Source: Alterirhizorhabdus solaris (GTDB lineage: Bacteria; Pseudomonadota; Alphaproteobacteria; Sphingomonadales; Sphingomonadaceae). Taken from it: a stretch of DNA of 64,000 nt. The stretch is taken from the NCBI RefSeq assembly GCF_007785815.1, contig NZ_VNIM01000003.1, positions 1 to 64,000 of the forward strand, in the 5' to 3' direction. The translations under genes were made by a program, and so were the position numbers. The notes under the pieces were generated by a model. The model did not search any database. It saw nothing but the letters and a program-made list of their open reading frames with translations, and had not been told where the DNA came from. Position 1 is the stretch's first letter. The number at the start of each line of letters is the position of its first letter. Below are positions 46,767 through 57,657 of this stretch, one piece after another.

Positions 46767-46787
46767 CCGCGTCGTAGCGTTTTCAAA

Positions 46788-46815
46788 TTGAGATAGGCCG
46801 ACAGAGCCCTATCTA
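46788..46815 (+). promoter_or_regulatory. Promoter of second 27-aa peptide gene
   Basis: TTGAGA (46788-46793), 16 bases, TATCTA (46810-46815). The inverted repeat GATAGG...CCTATC (46792-46813) overlaps both elements and may be an operator. Confidence 0.5.
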
Positions 46816-46875
46816 TGTTGCACTGCACAAGCAGGGGTCAGGCACGTCGAGTACGGCGGCCATCGGAGAACAGAC

Positions 46876-46959
46876 ATGTCGATTTTTGAATCTGCCACCA
46901 GCTTCATGCTGGCGGTGGCGGCGCAGGCGCTTGCCGTGGGCGTCGTCCTCGCGCTGTAA
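46876..46959 (+). CDS. 27-aa membrane peptide, copy 2
   Basis: A paralogue of the peptide at 46553: MSIFESATSFMLAVAAQALA ending VGVVLAL. GGAGAA lies 8 bases upstream of ATG. Shared core FESATSF, LA, AAQALAVG, V, AL with conservative changes elsewhere (Leu/Met, Ile/Val, Phe/Val, Phe/Leu). Has its own promoter and the shared terminator at 46976-47013. Its duplicate arrangement with separate promoters suggests independently controlled copies. Confidence 0.75.
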   Translation: MSIFESATSFMLAVAAQALAVGVVLAL

Positions 46960-46975
46960 GCGTACAGGCGTTACC

Positions 46976-47013
46976 AAAAAGGCCCGCCGGCAGGGATGCC
47001 GACGGGCCTTTTT
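46976..47013. terminator. Bidirectional intrinsic terminator
   Basis: AAAAAGGCCCGCCGGCA - GGGA - TGCCGACGGGCCTTTTT, 12-bp GC stem with one mismatch, T tracts on both strands. Serves the second peptide gene (rightward) and dnaJ (leftward). Confidence 0.92.
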
Positions 47014-47033
47014 GGTATCAGTTCCAGATCGCC

Positions 47034-48155
47034 TCAGTCGCTGGCGAACATGCCCTTGATCCGCGAGAAGAAACCCTCGGACTGAGGACATTCCGCGCCG
47101 GTCTCGGTCGCGCGGAATTCCTCCAGCAACTCCTTCTGGCGGGCGCTCAGCTTCGTCGGCGTCTCGACATCGATCTGCACGACCATGTCACCCGTGCCCC
47201 GCCCGTTGAGTACCGGCATGCCGGCTCCGCGCTGACGCAGCTGCTTGCCGGACTGTATGCCGGCCGGGATTCGGATCGAATGACGCTGGCCGTCCAACCC
47301 CGGCACCTCGATCGTACCGCCCAGCGAGGCGGTGGTGAACGATACCGGGCAACGTGCGAACAGCGTGTTGCCCTCTCGCTCGAACAGGCCGTGGCGGGCC
47401 ACGTGGATGAAGATGTAGAGGTCGCCCGCCGGTCCCCCGCGCGCCCCCGCCTCGCCCTCGCCAGTCAGGCGGATGCGGGTGCCCTCGTCCACGCCGGCCG
47501 GCACGTTCACCGACAGCGTCTTGGCCTTGTCCACCCGGCCCTCGCCATTGCAGGCGGGGCACGGGTCGGCGATCATCTGGCCCGCACCGTGGCAGGTCGG
47601 GCATGTCCGCTCGACGACGAAGAAGCCCTGCTGCGCCCGCACCTTGCCGTGGCCGGCGCAGGTTGAGCAGGTGCGCGCCGCCGTCCCGGCCCGCGATCCG
47701 GTGCCGTCGCAGGTGTCGCACAGCGCCGCCACGTCGACATGGATCTCCGTCGGCTTGCCGTGAAAGGCTTCCTCCAGCGTGATCTCCATGTCGTAGCGCA
47801 GGTCCGCGCCACGTGCCGGCCCGCCACGGCCACCGCGCTGGCCGCCCATGAACTCGCCGAAGATATTGTCGAAGATGTCGGAGAAGCCGCCCATGTCGGC
47901 GCCGCCCCGGCCGCCGCCCGGGCCGCCCTGCTGGAACGCGGCCTTGCCGAAGCGGTCGTAGGCGGCGCGTTTCTGTGGATCCTTGAGGCAGTCATAGGCC
48001 TCGCTGATCGCCTTGAACCGCGCCTCGCTGTCCTTGCAGCCCGGGTTCTTGTCCGGGTGGCAGATCATCGCCAACCGGCGGTACGACGACTTGATCGTCT
48101 TGTCGTCGGCGGTGCGCTCGATTTCGAGCAGCTCGTAATATTCGGTATCAGCCAT
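47034..48155 (-). CDS. dnaJ: Chaperone DnaJ (Hsp40)
   Basis: Delivers clients to DnaK and stimulates its ATPase. 373 residues: J-domain with MICHPDKN (HPD), Gly/Phe-rich stretch ([19 protein letters not shown]), zinc domain with four CxxCxGxG-type repeats ([32 protein letters not shown]) and the C-terminal client-binding region. Read 56 bases after dnaK. Confidence 0.97.
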   Translation of the reverse strand: MADTEYYELLEIERTADDKTIKSSYRRLAMICHPDKNPGCKDSEARFKAISEAYDCLKDPQKRAAYDRFGKAAFQQGGPGGGRGGADMGGFSDIFDNIFGEFMGGQRGGRGGPARGADLRYDMEITLEEAFHGKPTEIHVDVAALCDTCDGTGSRAGTAARTCSTCAGHGKVRAQQGFFVVERTCPTCHGAGQMIADPCPACNGEGRVDKAKTLSVNVPAGVDEGTRIRLTGEGEAGARGGPAGDLYIFIHVARHGLFEREGNTLFARCPVSFTTASLGGTIEVPGLDGQRHSIRIPAGIQSGKQLRQRGAGMPVLNGRGTGDMVVQIDVETPTKLSARQKELLEEFRATETGAECPQSEGFFSRIKGMFASD

Positions 48156-48176
48156 GCAGTCCCCCGGCGCGGATCA

Positions 48177-48203
48177 GCCCCCGCTCCGTGATGGAGCGGG
48201 GGC
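48177..48203 (-). promoter_or_regulatory. dnaK-dnaJ intercistronic hairpin
   Basis: 11-bp perfect stem GCCCCCGCTCC / GGAGCGGGGGC around GTGAT, between the dnaK stop and the dnaJ ribosome site. No T tract, so it probably tunes mRNA processing or differential expression rather than terminating. Confidence 0.6.
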
Positions 48204-48211
48204 CGTCGCCG

Positions 48212-50119
<1,908 letters not shown>

Positions 50120-50212
50120 AGTCTGACCTTTCAACTCCTATATGCCCCTGCTGCCCCGACCACCCCCTTGCCAGTGAAGCGAGGCAGTCTCCGGGCAACG
50201 TTACGGTGGGCG

Positions 50213-50240
50213 ATATAGGGGGGCTTTCGCTTGCCGCAAG
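50213..50240 (-). promoter_or_regulatory. Heat-shock (sigma-32-like) promoter of dnaKJ
   Basis: On the minus strand CTTGCG (50240-50235), 14 bases, CCCTATAT (50220-50213). This matches the RpoH pattern CTTGAA-N13/14-CCCCATNT well. The -35 lies in the palindrome CTTGCCGCAAG. Leader of about 85 bases to dnaK. Confidence 0.65.
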
Positions 50241-50289
50241 TCGCCTGCACGCCTTATGGCAGCGGCAGTTCCCGACGATCGGAGTCCCG

Positions 50290-50754
50290 ATGCGAAACAT
50301 CCGCCTGCGCGCATTCGGCGTGGCTTTTCTTGGCCTTGCGCTCTCCGCCTGCCAGCCATCCGCGCCCGATGCGGTGGCGGTAAAATATGCGTGGGCGCGG
50401 CTTTCGCCCGTCGCGGGCCGCCCGGCGGCGCTGTATTTCACCCTCACGGGGGCGGCGAAACCCGATCGGCTGGTCGCGATCGACAGCGCGCTGGTGCAGC
50501 GGATCGAGCTGCACGAGAGCATGGGTGGCGGCACGGAGGGCATGATGTCGATGAAGCCGCTGGCCGGGGTGGACGTGCCGCCCGGCGGCTCGGCGCTGTT
50601 CCAGCCCGGCGGCAAGCACGCCATGCTGTTCGGTGTCGACCCGGCGATCACGCCCGGCACCGCCATTCCCCTGCGCTTCCGCTTTGCCAGCGGCAAGGCG
50701 GTGGAAGGTGAGGCGAAGACCGTGGGCGCGGGCGGCGAGGCGCCCGGTTTCTGA
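50290..50754 (+). CDS. PCu(A)C-family periplasmic copper chaperone (lipoprotein)
   Basis: 154 residues: lipoprotein signal (GVAFLGLALSACQPS, lipobox LSAC) and a PCu(A)C/DUF461 domain with the copper motif pieces IELHESMGG, GMMSMKPL and GGKHAMLFG (His and Met ligands). Such proteins carry Cu(I) to cytochrome oxidase. GGAG at 50281-50284 marks the start. Divergent from dnaK. Confidence 0.9.
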   Translation: MRNIRLRAFGVAFLGLALSACQPSAPDAVAVKYAWARLSPVAGRPAALYFTLTGAAKPDRLVAIDSALVQRIELHESMGGGTEGMMSMKPLAGVDVPPGGSALFQPGGKHAMLFGVDPAITPGTAIPLRFRFASGKAVEGEAKTVGAGGEAPGF

Positions 50755-50877
50755 TCCGCACGACACCGCCCGCCCTGTCGGCCAACCGGTTGAGCCGGCG
50801 GTCTAAGGCGCGCATCATCCGCTCGTCCGCCGCCGGGCAGGCATGCGCATCGGCGATCGCCTCGGGAGAGCACAGCG

Positions 50878-51483
50878 ATGGTCGATGAAGACGGAACCGG
50901 CCGCTCCAGCGTTCGTCGCGAGATCGGGCGGACCGGGGACGTAGCGCATCCGGCGCGCGGTGTTATCGGCAAATTCCCCCGCCGCGTCAGCACCGCCGCG
51001 CGATGGGTCTGTCGCCATGTGCGCGGCCGGAGGCTGACGGCAGGCGAGCTCGACATGATCGACGCGATGTTCGGCACGACCAGGGGCATCGCCTCCGCCC
51101 GCATCTTCCCCTTCAACTTCTGGTGGCCGTACCCCAACGACCGCGCGATGACGCCGGACGGCAGCATCTATTTCCCCCGACGCGATTACCGCGACGATTT
51201 CAGCGCCCCCACGGTGTCGATATCGTTGAGGGCGCTGTTCCTGCACGAGGCGACCCACCTCTATCAGACGTACGTGCTCGGCTATTACCTGATGCTCTCC
51301 GGGCCGTTCGACCGGAACTACGAATATACGCTCGTCGCCGGCAAGCGGCTCGAGGATTACGGCATCGAACAGATGGGCCAGATGGTTCAGGACTATTATC
51401 GGCTCATCCACGGCGTCTCGATACTGGGCGGTGTCTACATGCCGGATGATTACAGGGACGCCCTCCCCGTGAGGACAGGGTAG
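50878..51483 (+). CDS. Vgr-related HExxH protein (putative zinc peptidase)
   Basis: 201 residues. The core resembles proteins annotated as vgr-related in sphingomonads: ARIFPFNFWWPYPND, SIYFPRRDYRDDFS, LRALFLHEATHLYQ (an HExxH zinc motif) and EYTLVAGKRLEDYGIEQMGQ with a downstream Glu. Metallopeptidase activity is inferred from the motif; no secretion signal is seen. Single gene, not next to a type VI locus in this window. Confidence 0.75.
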   Translation: MVDEDGTGRSSVRREIGRTGDVAHPARGVIGKFPRRVSTAARWVCRHVRGRRLTAGELDMIDAMFGTTRGIASARIFPFNFWWPYPNDRAMTPDGSIYFPRRDYRDDFSAPTVSISLRALFLHEATHLYQTYVLGYYLMLSGPFDRNYEYTLVAGKRLEDYGIEQMGQMVQDYYRLIHGVSILGGVYMPDDYRDALPVRTG

Positions 51484-52036
51484 AACCCGTCGCCACCTCC
51501 GTCCTGCTCGCGATGCTGGCGGGATGCGGCGACCCCCGCGTGGATATGGCGGGTGACGCACCGGGAGCGGCTACGCCGAAGCCATTCGGATAGAGCGACA
51601 GCAGCCAGGCCGGAGGAGATACGTCGATATCGGACCGAACCGGCGCGCTGATCGTCGGCGGCTTCGACCGCATCGGCGCGCGTCGGCCAGTAGCAACGCT
51701 TGGGCAGGACAATCGAGCAGGCCGTCGACGGCCCCGGAGAGCCGCGCGAGGCCGGCCCGCAATAGAGGTCGGCCCGCCATATCTGCATCTGCTGTTCGAG
51801 CGCGGCCTCGGTCGGGCGCCGGATGCGATCCCGGTCGATCCGGTCCTCTCCGCCTGCTGGCACCGGATCGAGACGATCCGCAACGACGCCCCCGAACGCC
51901 GCATCGTGCTGCGACGCCAGCGCCTTCCCCGCTTCGATCGTCGGCCAATCGGGGTCGAGCGACCGCCGGCGCACAGGCATGAACAGGCCGCCGCAGTTGC
52001 CTGCGGCGGCCTGTTCATCAGCAAGCGAGCGGCCGG
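51484..52036. other. Gene-poor stretch with uncertain frames
   Basis: About 550 bases between the vgr-related gene and grpE. The minus strand holds an open frame (51450-51980, 176 codons, MPVRRRSLDPDWPTIEAGKA...) with GC-rich third positions in its first half but no recognisable family. The plus strand at about 51484-51592 encodes a lipoprotein-like string (VLLAMLAGCGDPRVDMAG) with no start codon, possibly a decayed gene. The grpE-side hairpin is listed separately. Confidence 0.45.
51979..52018 (-). terminator. Hairpin after grpE
   Basis: Perfect 17-bp stem ATGAACAGGCCGCCGCA / TGCGGCGGCCTGTTCAT with 6-base loop, 18 bases past the grpE stop. No T tract, but the stem alone is strong; likely ends the hrcA-grpE transcript. 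Confidence 0.6.
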
Positions 52037-52594
52037 TCAGGCCTGCGCGTCGACCTTCGTGCCAGCGGCACCGGCCTTGGCCACGCCCACCATAGCGGGG
52101 CGCAGCAGGCGGTCCTTGATCATATACCCGGCCTGCATCTCATGCACGACGGTGCCCGGCTCGGCGCCGTCCTGCTCCATCTCCATGATCGCCTGATGCC
52201 TGTTCGGATCGAGCTTGGCGCCCATAGCCTCGATCTTCGAGATGCCGTGGCGGCCGAACACCGTCTCCAGTTCCTTGCCGGTCATCTCGATGCCGGTGAC
52301 GAGGGGCTTCATCTTCTCGTCCTCGCGCAGCGAATCGGGGATCGCGGCCAACGCGCGTGCCAGATTGTCGCTCACCGACAGCAGATCGCGCGCGAAGCCG
52401 GTCGTGGCATAGGCCTGCGCGTCCTGCTTTTCCTTTTCCAGCCGGCGGCGCACGTTCTGCGTCTCGGCCTGTGCGTAGAGCACCTCGTTCTTCAGCCGTT
52501 CCAGCTCGCCCTCCAGCCGGGCGAACGGGTTCTCGTCGGCAGCGTCAGCCGCCGTCTCGTTGGTGTCGATGTTCGTCGTATCGTCTTCGTTCAT
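52037..52594 (-). CDS. grpE: Nucleotide exchange factor GrpE
   Basis: Releases ADP from DnaK. 185 residues: acidic N-terminus, long coiled-coil helix (ARLEGELERLKNEVLYAQAE, TQNVRRRLEKEKQDA) and the beta domain with GAKLDPNRHQAIMEMEQDGA and GTVVHEMQAGYMIKDRLLRP. ATGA overlap with hrcA. Confidence 0.95.
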   Translation of the reverse strand: MNEDDTTNIDTNETAADAADENPFARLEGELERLKNEVLYAQAETQNVRRRLEKEKQDAQAYATTGFARDLLSVSDNLARALAAIPDSLREDEKMKPLVTGIEMTGKELETVFGRHGISKIEAMGAKLDPNRHQAIMEMEQDGAEPGTVVHEMQAGYMIKDRLLRPAMVGVAKAGAAGTKVDAQA

Positions 52595-53649
52595 GCCATC
52601 AATCTCGATAGTGCCTGTGCCGTAAAATCCACCATGGGCACGACGCGCGCATAGTTCAACCGCGTCGGCCCGATCACCCCCACCACGCCGACCACCCGGC
52701 CCTCGCCATCGTGATAGGGTGCCGCGATCACCGAGGAGCCGGAAAGCGAGAACAGCTTGTTCTCCGATCCGATGAAGATCTTCATCCCCGCGCCGCTGCG
52801 CGCGCGATCGAGCAGGCGGGCGATCTCCTCCTTGCCTTCGATCTCGTCGAGCAACTGGCGCACCCGTTCCAGATCGGCGGCGGCGGTGGCGTCGATCAGG
52901 TTGGCGGCGCCGCGCACGATCAGCACCGGCCGCGCCGCATTGTCCTGCGACCAGACCGCCAAGCCGCGCGCGATCAGTTCATGCGCGGCGCTATCCAGCG
53001 CGGCGCGGCCCTCGCCGATCTCGTGGCGCAACCGCGCCTCCGCCTCGCGCAGGGTCAAGCCCGCCAGCCGCTCGGTAATGTAATTGCCCGCCTCCACCAG
53101 CGCGGAAGGCGGCAGCCCGCGCGGCAGGTCGACCACCCGGTTCTCCACCGTGCCGTCATGCCCCACCAGCACCGCCAGCGCCTGCCCGTGCGAGAGCGGC
53201 ACGAAACCGAACTGGCGCAATACCGGCTCCCGCCGCGGCACCAGCACGATGCCGGCGCAGGCGGACAGGCCGGAGAGCGCGGCGCTGGTGGCGGCCAGCG
53301 CCTCCTCGATCGGCCCGCCGCCCAGCGCCCGCGCCTCGATCGCCGCGCGTTCCTGCGCCGAAGGGGCGGCTGCCTGCATCATCGCATCCACGAACAGCCG
53401 CAGCCCCGTCTCGGTCGGCAAGCGGCCGGCGGAGGTGTGCGGGGAGGCGAGCAGGCCGCGCTCCTCCAGATCCTGCATCACGTTGCGGATCGAGGCGGGC
53501 GACAGGTTCAGCCCCGGCAGCCGCGCGATCGTCTGCGAGCCGACCGGCTGGCCGGATCCCAGGTAATTTTCCACCACCAGCCGGAACACGTCACGCGCGC
53601 GGGCGGACATCTCGCCGATCGGCGCGGCGGACAGGATGGGGCCGTTCAT
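52591..53649 (-). CDS. hrcA: Heat-inducible transcription repressor HrcA
   Basis: Represses chaperone genes through CIRCE sites. 352 residues: winged-helix N-domain (MSARARDVFRLVVENYLGSG, RLPGLNLSPASIRNVMQDLE, SPHTSAGRLPTETGLRLFVD), GAF-like middle and C-terminal VVGVIGPTRLNYARVVPMVD. Start ATG 53649; its promoter places transcription at this very base. No CIRCE sequence (TTAGCACTC-N9-GAGTGCTAA) is seen in the window, so its main target is probably groESL elsewhere. Confidence 0.94.
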   Translation of the reverse strand: MNGPILSAAPIGEMSARARDVFRLVVENYLGSGQPVGSQTIARLPGLNLSPASIRNVMQDLEERGLLASPHTSAGRLPTETGLRLFVDAMMQAAAPSAQERAAIEARALGGGPIEEALAATSAALSGLSACAGIVLVPRREPVLRQFGFVPLSHGQALAVLVGHDGTVENRVVDLPRGLPPSALVEAGNYITERLAGLTLREAEARLRHEIGEGRAALDSAAHELIARGLAVWSQDNAARPVLIVRGAANLIDATAAADLERVRQLLDEIEGKEEIARLLDRARSGAGMKIFIGSENKLFSLSGSSVIAAPYHDGEGRVVGVVGVIGPTRLNYARVVPMVDFTAQALSRLMA

Positions 53650-53962
53650 GGCGCCGATATAGAGCAACCGCCCCGCCCGCTCAACGAGGCCGCCGTCGTG
53701 ACCGCCCCCGCAGCCCCACGCCGACCGCGGCGCACAGCACGAAGCGCGGTGCCCACGGTTGCCGATCGCGCCTGATGCCGGGGGCGAGCCACCGGATCGG
53801 CCCGTCCCCTGCCCGATCCCCGGTGGCCCATCGCCAGCGCCGCGAAGTCCACGATCCGCAACAGTCGGGCTATCGCCCTCTCCTTCACACTGGCGGCCGG
53901 GTGCCGCTGCCGCTACATGCGCCTGCCGCCCCGATCAGCCCAGACCAAGCAAGGACATTCCG
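53650..53962. other. hrcA-rph divergent intergenic region
   Basis: 313 bases holding the hrcA promoter (53656-53684) and, unseen by me, the rph promoter. rph has a ribosome site AAGGA at 53951-53955. No gene or repeat recognised. Confidence 0.6.
53656..53684 (-). promoter_or_regulatory. hrcA promoter, transcript probably leaderless
   Basis: Minus strand TTGAGC (53684-53679), 17 bases, TATATC (53661-53656). Seven bases further is the A of the hrcA ATG, and no ribosome site precedes it. Confidence 0.6.
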
Positions 53963-54675
<713 letters not shown>

Positions 54676-54679
<4 letters not shown>

Positions 54680-55287
54680 CGGGCGCGCATCGCAGGCTCG
54701 CCCCCGGCCGGCTGGTGATCGCGAGCCACAACGAGGGCAAGGTGCGGGAAATCCGCGCCCTGCTCGCCCCCTTCGGGATCGAGCCGGTGTCCGCCGCCTC
54801 GCTCGACCTGCCGGAGCCTGAGGAAACCGGCACCACCTTCGCCGCCAATGCCGAGCTGAAGGCGCGTGCGTCGGCCGATCTCTCCGGCCTGCCCGCGCTG
54901 GCCGACGACAGCGGCCTGTGCGTCGAGGCGCTGGGCGGCGATCCGGGCATCTTCTCGGCGCGCTGGGCGGGCGAGAGCAAGGATTTCGGCGTGGCGATGC
55001 AACTGGTCGAGGATGCTCTCGGCAAGGCCGGGCCGGAGACGGGGCGCGATGCGCATTTCGTCTGCGCGCTGTCGCTGTGCTGGCCGGACGGGCATATCGA
55101 GACGTTCGAGGGGCGCAGCGACGGCACCCTGGTGTGGCCGCCACGCGGGCAGCAGGGCTTCGGCTACGATCCGATGTTCCTGCCCAACGGCCACAAGCAG
55201 ACCTTCGGCGAGATGGACCCGGACGCCAAGCACGCGATGAGCCATCGCGCCAAGGCGTTCGCCAAACTCGTCGCGGCGGTATTTTGA
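54676..55287 (+). CDS. rdgB: XTP/dITP diphosphatase (RdgB/HAM1)
   Basis: Removes non-canonical purine triphosphates. 203 residues with [58 protein letters not shown] and the closing [14 protein letters not shown] start overlaps the rph stop. Confidence 0.95.
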
Positions 55288-56510
55288 ATCCCTCCCCCGG
55301 GCCGGGTCGAGGGGCGGCGTTACGGGAGAACCGTGGCGACCCCTCGACTGCGCTCGGGGAACGGCAAGGCGGCGACCTCGCGCTTTATATCCACTGGCCG
55401 TTCTGCGTTTCCAAATGCCCATATTGCGACTTCAACAGCCACGTCCGCGCCGGCGTGGACGAGGATCGCTGGCGTGCCGCGTTGCTGTCGGACATGGCGC
55501 ATGAAGCAACGTCGCTGCCCGGTCGCCGGCTGACCTCGATCTTCTTCGGCGGCGGCACCCCCTCGCTGATGCCGCCCGCCACCGTCGCGGCGCTGATCGC
55601 GGCGGCGGAGCGCCACTGGGGCTTTGCGCCCGATATCGAGATCACGCTGGAGGCGAACCCCTCCTCGGTGGAGGCGGCGCGCTTCGCCGATCTGGGCGCG
55701 GCCGGCATCAACCGCGTCTCGCTCGGCCTGCAATCGCTCGACGACGATGCGCTCGCCTTCCTCGGCCGCGCGCATGGCGTGGCCGAGGGGCTGGCCGCGC
55801 TGGAAACAGCACAGGCCGCGTTCGCCCGCGTCAATTTCGACCTGATCTACGCGCTGCCCGGCCAGTCGCTGGCGGCATGGCAGGCGATGCTCACCCACGC
55901 GATCGGCCTCGGCACCGGCCACCTCTCGCTCTACCAGCTCACCATCGAGCCGGGCACGCGCTTCGCCACGCTGGCCGCACAGGGCAAACTGGTGCCGGCC
56001 GACCCCGATCACGCCGCCGACCTCTTCGAGGCCACCCGCGCGCTCACCACCGCCGCCGGGCTGCCCGCCTACGAGGTGTCGAACCATGCGCGGCCGGGCG
56101 AGGAGAGCCGCCACAACCTCACCTACTGGCGGCAGGGCGACTATGCCGGCATCGGCCCCGGCGCGCACGGCCGCCGCCATGGCCACGCCACCATCCGCCA
56201 TCGCAAGCCGGAAAACTGGCTCGCCGCGATGGACCGCAACGCCCACGGCATCGCCGAGGACGATATCCTCACGCCCGAGGCGCGCGCCACCGAGGCGCTG
56301 CTGATGGGGCTGCGACTGGCCGAGGGGATCGATCCGGCCGCCATCGCCGCGCGTACCGGGATCGCGACGGCTCGGTTGGTCGATGCCGCCGCCGTCGCCA
56401 GGCTCGAGACGCTCGGCCTCGTTGCGCAGAGGCGCGACCGGCTGATCGTGACGGAGGCCGGCATGCTGCTGCTCGACGCGATCCTGCCGCAGGTCGTGGC
56501 GATCGGCTGA
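55284..56510 (+). CDS. hemW: Heme chaperone HemW (radical SAM)
   Basis: A radical-SAM protein of the coproporphyrinogen-dehydrogenase family, now regarded as a heme chaperone. Core: [20 protein letters not shown] (cluster cysteines C41, C45, C48), [26 protein letters not shown]-type [19 protein letters not shown], and the HemN C-domain. No ATG precedes the core. The only classical start in frame is TTG 55284 (overlapping the rdgB stop as TTGA). The first 30 codons then come from a repeat-like element, so the start is uncertain. Confidence 0.85.
   Translation: MNPSPGPGRGAALRENRGDPSTALGERQGGDLALYIHWPFCVSKCPYCDFNSHVRAGVDEDRWRAALLSDMAHEATSLPGRRLTSIFFGGGTPSLMPPATVAALIAAAERHWGFAPDIEITLEANPSSVEAARFADLGAAGINRVSLGLQSLDDDALAFLGRAHGVAEGLAALETAQAAFARVNFDLIYALPGQSLAAWQAMLTHAIGLGTGHLSLYQLTIEPGTRFATLAAQGKLVPADPDHAADLFEATRALTTAAGLPAYEVSNHARPGEESRHNLTYWRQGDYAGIGPGAHGRRHGHATIRHRKPENWLAAMDRNAHGIAEDDILTPEARATEALLMGLRLAEGIDPAAIAARTGIATARLVDAAAVARLETLGLVAQRRDRLIVTEAGMLLLDAILPQVVAIG
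55306..55360. repeat. REP-like palindromic element at the start of hemW
   Basis: GTCGAGGGG (55306-55314) and CCCCTCGAC (55340-55348) are perfect inverted copies. The second continues into CCCCTCGACTGCGCTCGGGG, a small self-complementary unit of the kind scattered through sphingomonad intergenic regions (by recollection). Confidence 0.55.
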
Positions 56511-56614
56511 CCTGCCGCTACGGCAAGGCCGCCGCTGCAACATGGCGCAACATCCCCGAAATCCGCCTGCGATCCACCCGGCCTATCCCCTGCGCACCAC
56601 GCAGGAGACACCCC

Positions 56615-56782
56615 TTGAGACGTTCGCGCATCACCGATTGCCGCGCTGGCATCCACCAGCCCGACCGTTCGACCGCACGCGGTGACGACGGCATCCAGCG
56701 CAGCAGTTGCCGCGGTTGCGGCTGCGCGCTGATGCGCACCGGCGCGACGCGGATCTGGTTCCTTTCCAGCCTGATCGGCTGA
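56615..56782 (+). CDS. Small Cys-rich (zinc-ribbon-like) protein
   Basis: 55 residues from TTG 56615, which has AGGAG at 56603-56607, 7 bases upstream. It has Cys at 9, 32, 35 and 37 in TDCRAG and SSCRGCGCALMRTGATRIWF. The CxxCGC-ALxRTxATRxW pattern with hydrophobic end resembles tiny zinc-ribbon proteins I recall from Sphingomonas. Follows hemW at about 100 bases. Function unknown. Confidence 0.6.
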   Translation: MRRSRITDCRAGIHQPDRSTARGDDGIQRSSCRGCGCALMRTGATRIWFLSSLIG

Positions 56783-57264
56783 CCGGCGACGGGAAGAGTG
56801 ACGAACAGTTTCGGCCACGCGGCATACTTTGCGCGCTTTCATGACCCCATGACTGCGACCGAGAGATCGGTAGTAGTAATCACCTGCCTTCGGGGGTCTG
56901 ATCGGAGAGGCCAACCAATCCGTCGGCTTGCCGGGATGGCTTGATAGCCGACAGGGCGGTCTAGCTCTGCCCCACGTGGCCCAGCGGCCAGTCAGACCTT
57001 TAACCCCGCTCCCCTACGTCAGCGACCTTGAAACGTATCGAGCCTATGGCGCCCTCCGGCACCGCAGCGAAGACAGGAGGCAGGGTTCCCGGTCAGCCAG
57101 TCTTCGGGCGAGGCAAGGTGCCGCTACGAAGCAAGGCCGCTGGCAGTGCCACCGGCCCCCGGCACCTCAAGTGCCCCGTCAACGACTGATGCCGCCGTCC
57201 GGACCGCTTACCTGCCTCGAGCCCAGTCCGCGTGACGCGAAGCCGCGTGCGACCCGCCAGCGCT
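56783..57264. other. Unexplained intergenic stretch
   Basis: About 480 bases. A small hairpin ACCGA-GAGA-TCGGT lies near 56860. ATG 57049 opens a 47-codon frame (MAPSGTAAKTGGRVPGQPVF...) without a ribosome site. I could not match it to SRP RNA, RNase P, tmRNA or 6S RNA hallmarks. Confidence 0.5.
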
Positions 57265-57657
57265 TTACGGCGTGCCGTCAGACGCGGGCGCGGCCGTCTC
57301 GCCCGATCCGTCCGCAGCATCCTCGGTCCGTGTCACGCGGGAGGTGAGGCCGCTGGCGTCGGCATCTTCCAGCATCTGCGCATCGGGGGACGGTGGCTCT
57401 TCGGCCGGCAGCGCGTCGGCCACGTTGGCATCCGGCTCGGGCAGCTTTGGCGGCGGCGTCACCTTTTCCACGACGGGTGGCGGCTCGGCCGGAGTGGGCA
57501 GCACCTCCACCACTTCGTTCGCGAAGGTGTCGTCCTCACGCTGGGGCGGGGATTCGGAACACCCCGCCAGCACCGCCATCGCCAGCCCCGCCACGATCAG
57601 CCCGCGCCCGATCGCTCCGCCACGCTTCGCGTCGCGCCGTTCCCCCGTCATGCCCAT
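57265..57657 (-). CDS. Pro/Glu-rich lipoprotein
   Basis: 130 residues with lipobox LAGC (GLIVAGLAMAVLAGCSES) and an extended acidic, proline-rich tail (PTPAEPPPVVEKVTPPPKLP). It looks like an unstructured periplasmic tether. Start ATG shares one base with the stop of the L,D-transpeptidase gene (TGATG), implying coupled translation and a possible joint role at the peptidoglycan. No family recognised. Confidence 0.7.
   Translation of the reverse strand: MGMTGERRDAKRGGAIGRGLIVAGLAMAVLAGCSESPPQREDDTFANEVVEVLPTPAEPPPVVEKVTPPPKLPEPDANVADALPAEEPPSPDAQMLEDADASGLTSRVTRTEDAADGSGETAAPASDGTP

Noticed and set aside
51450-51980. 176-codon minus-strand frame (MPVRRRSLDPDWPTIEAG...).
   Set aside because: Partly coding-like third positions, but it overlaps the end of the vgr-related gene, has no family match and drifts in its second half; kept only as an uncertain note.
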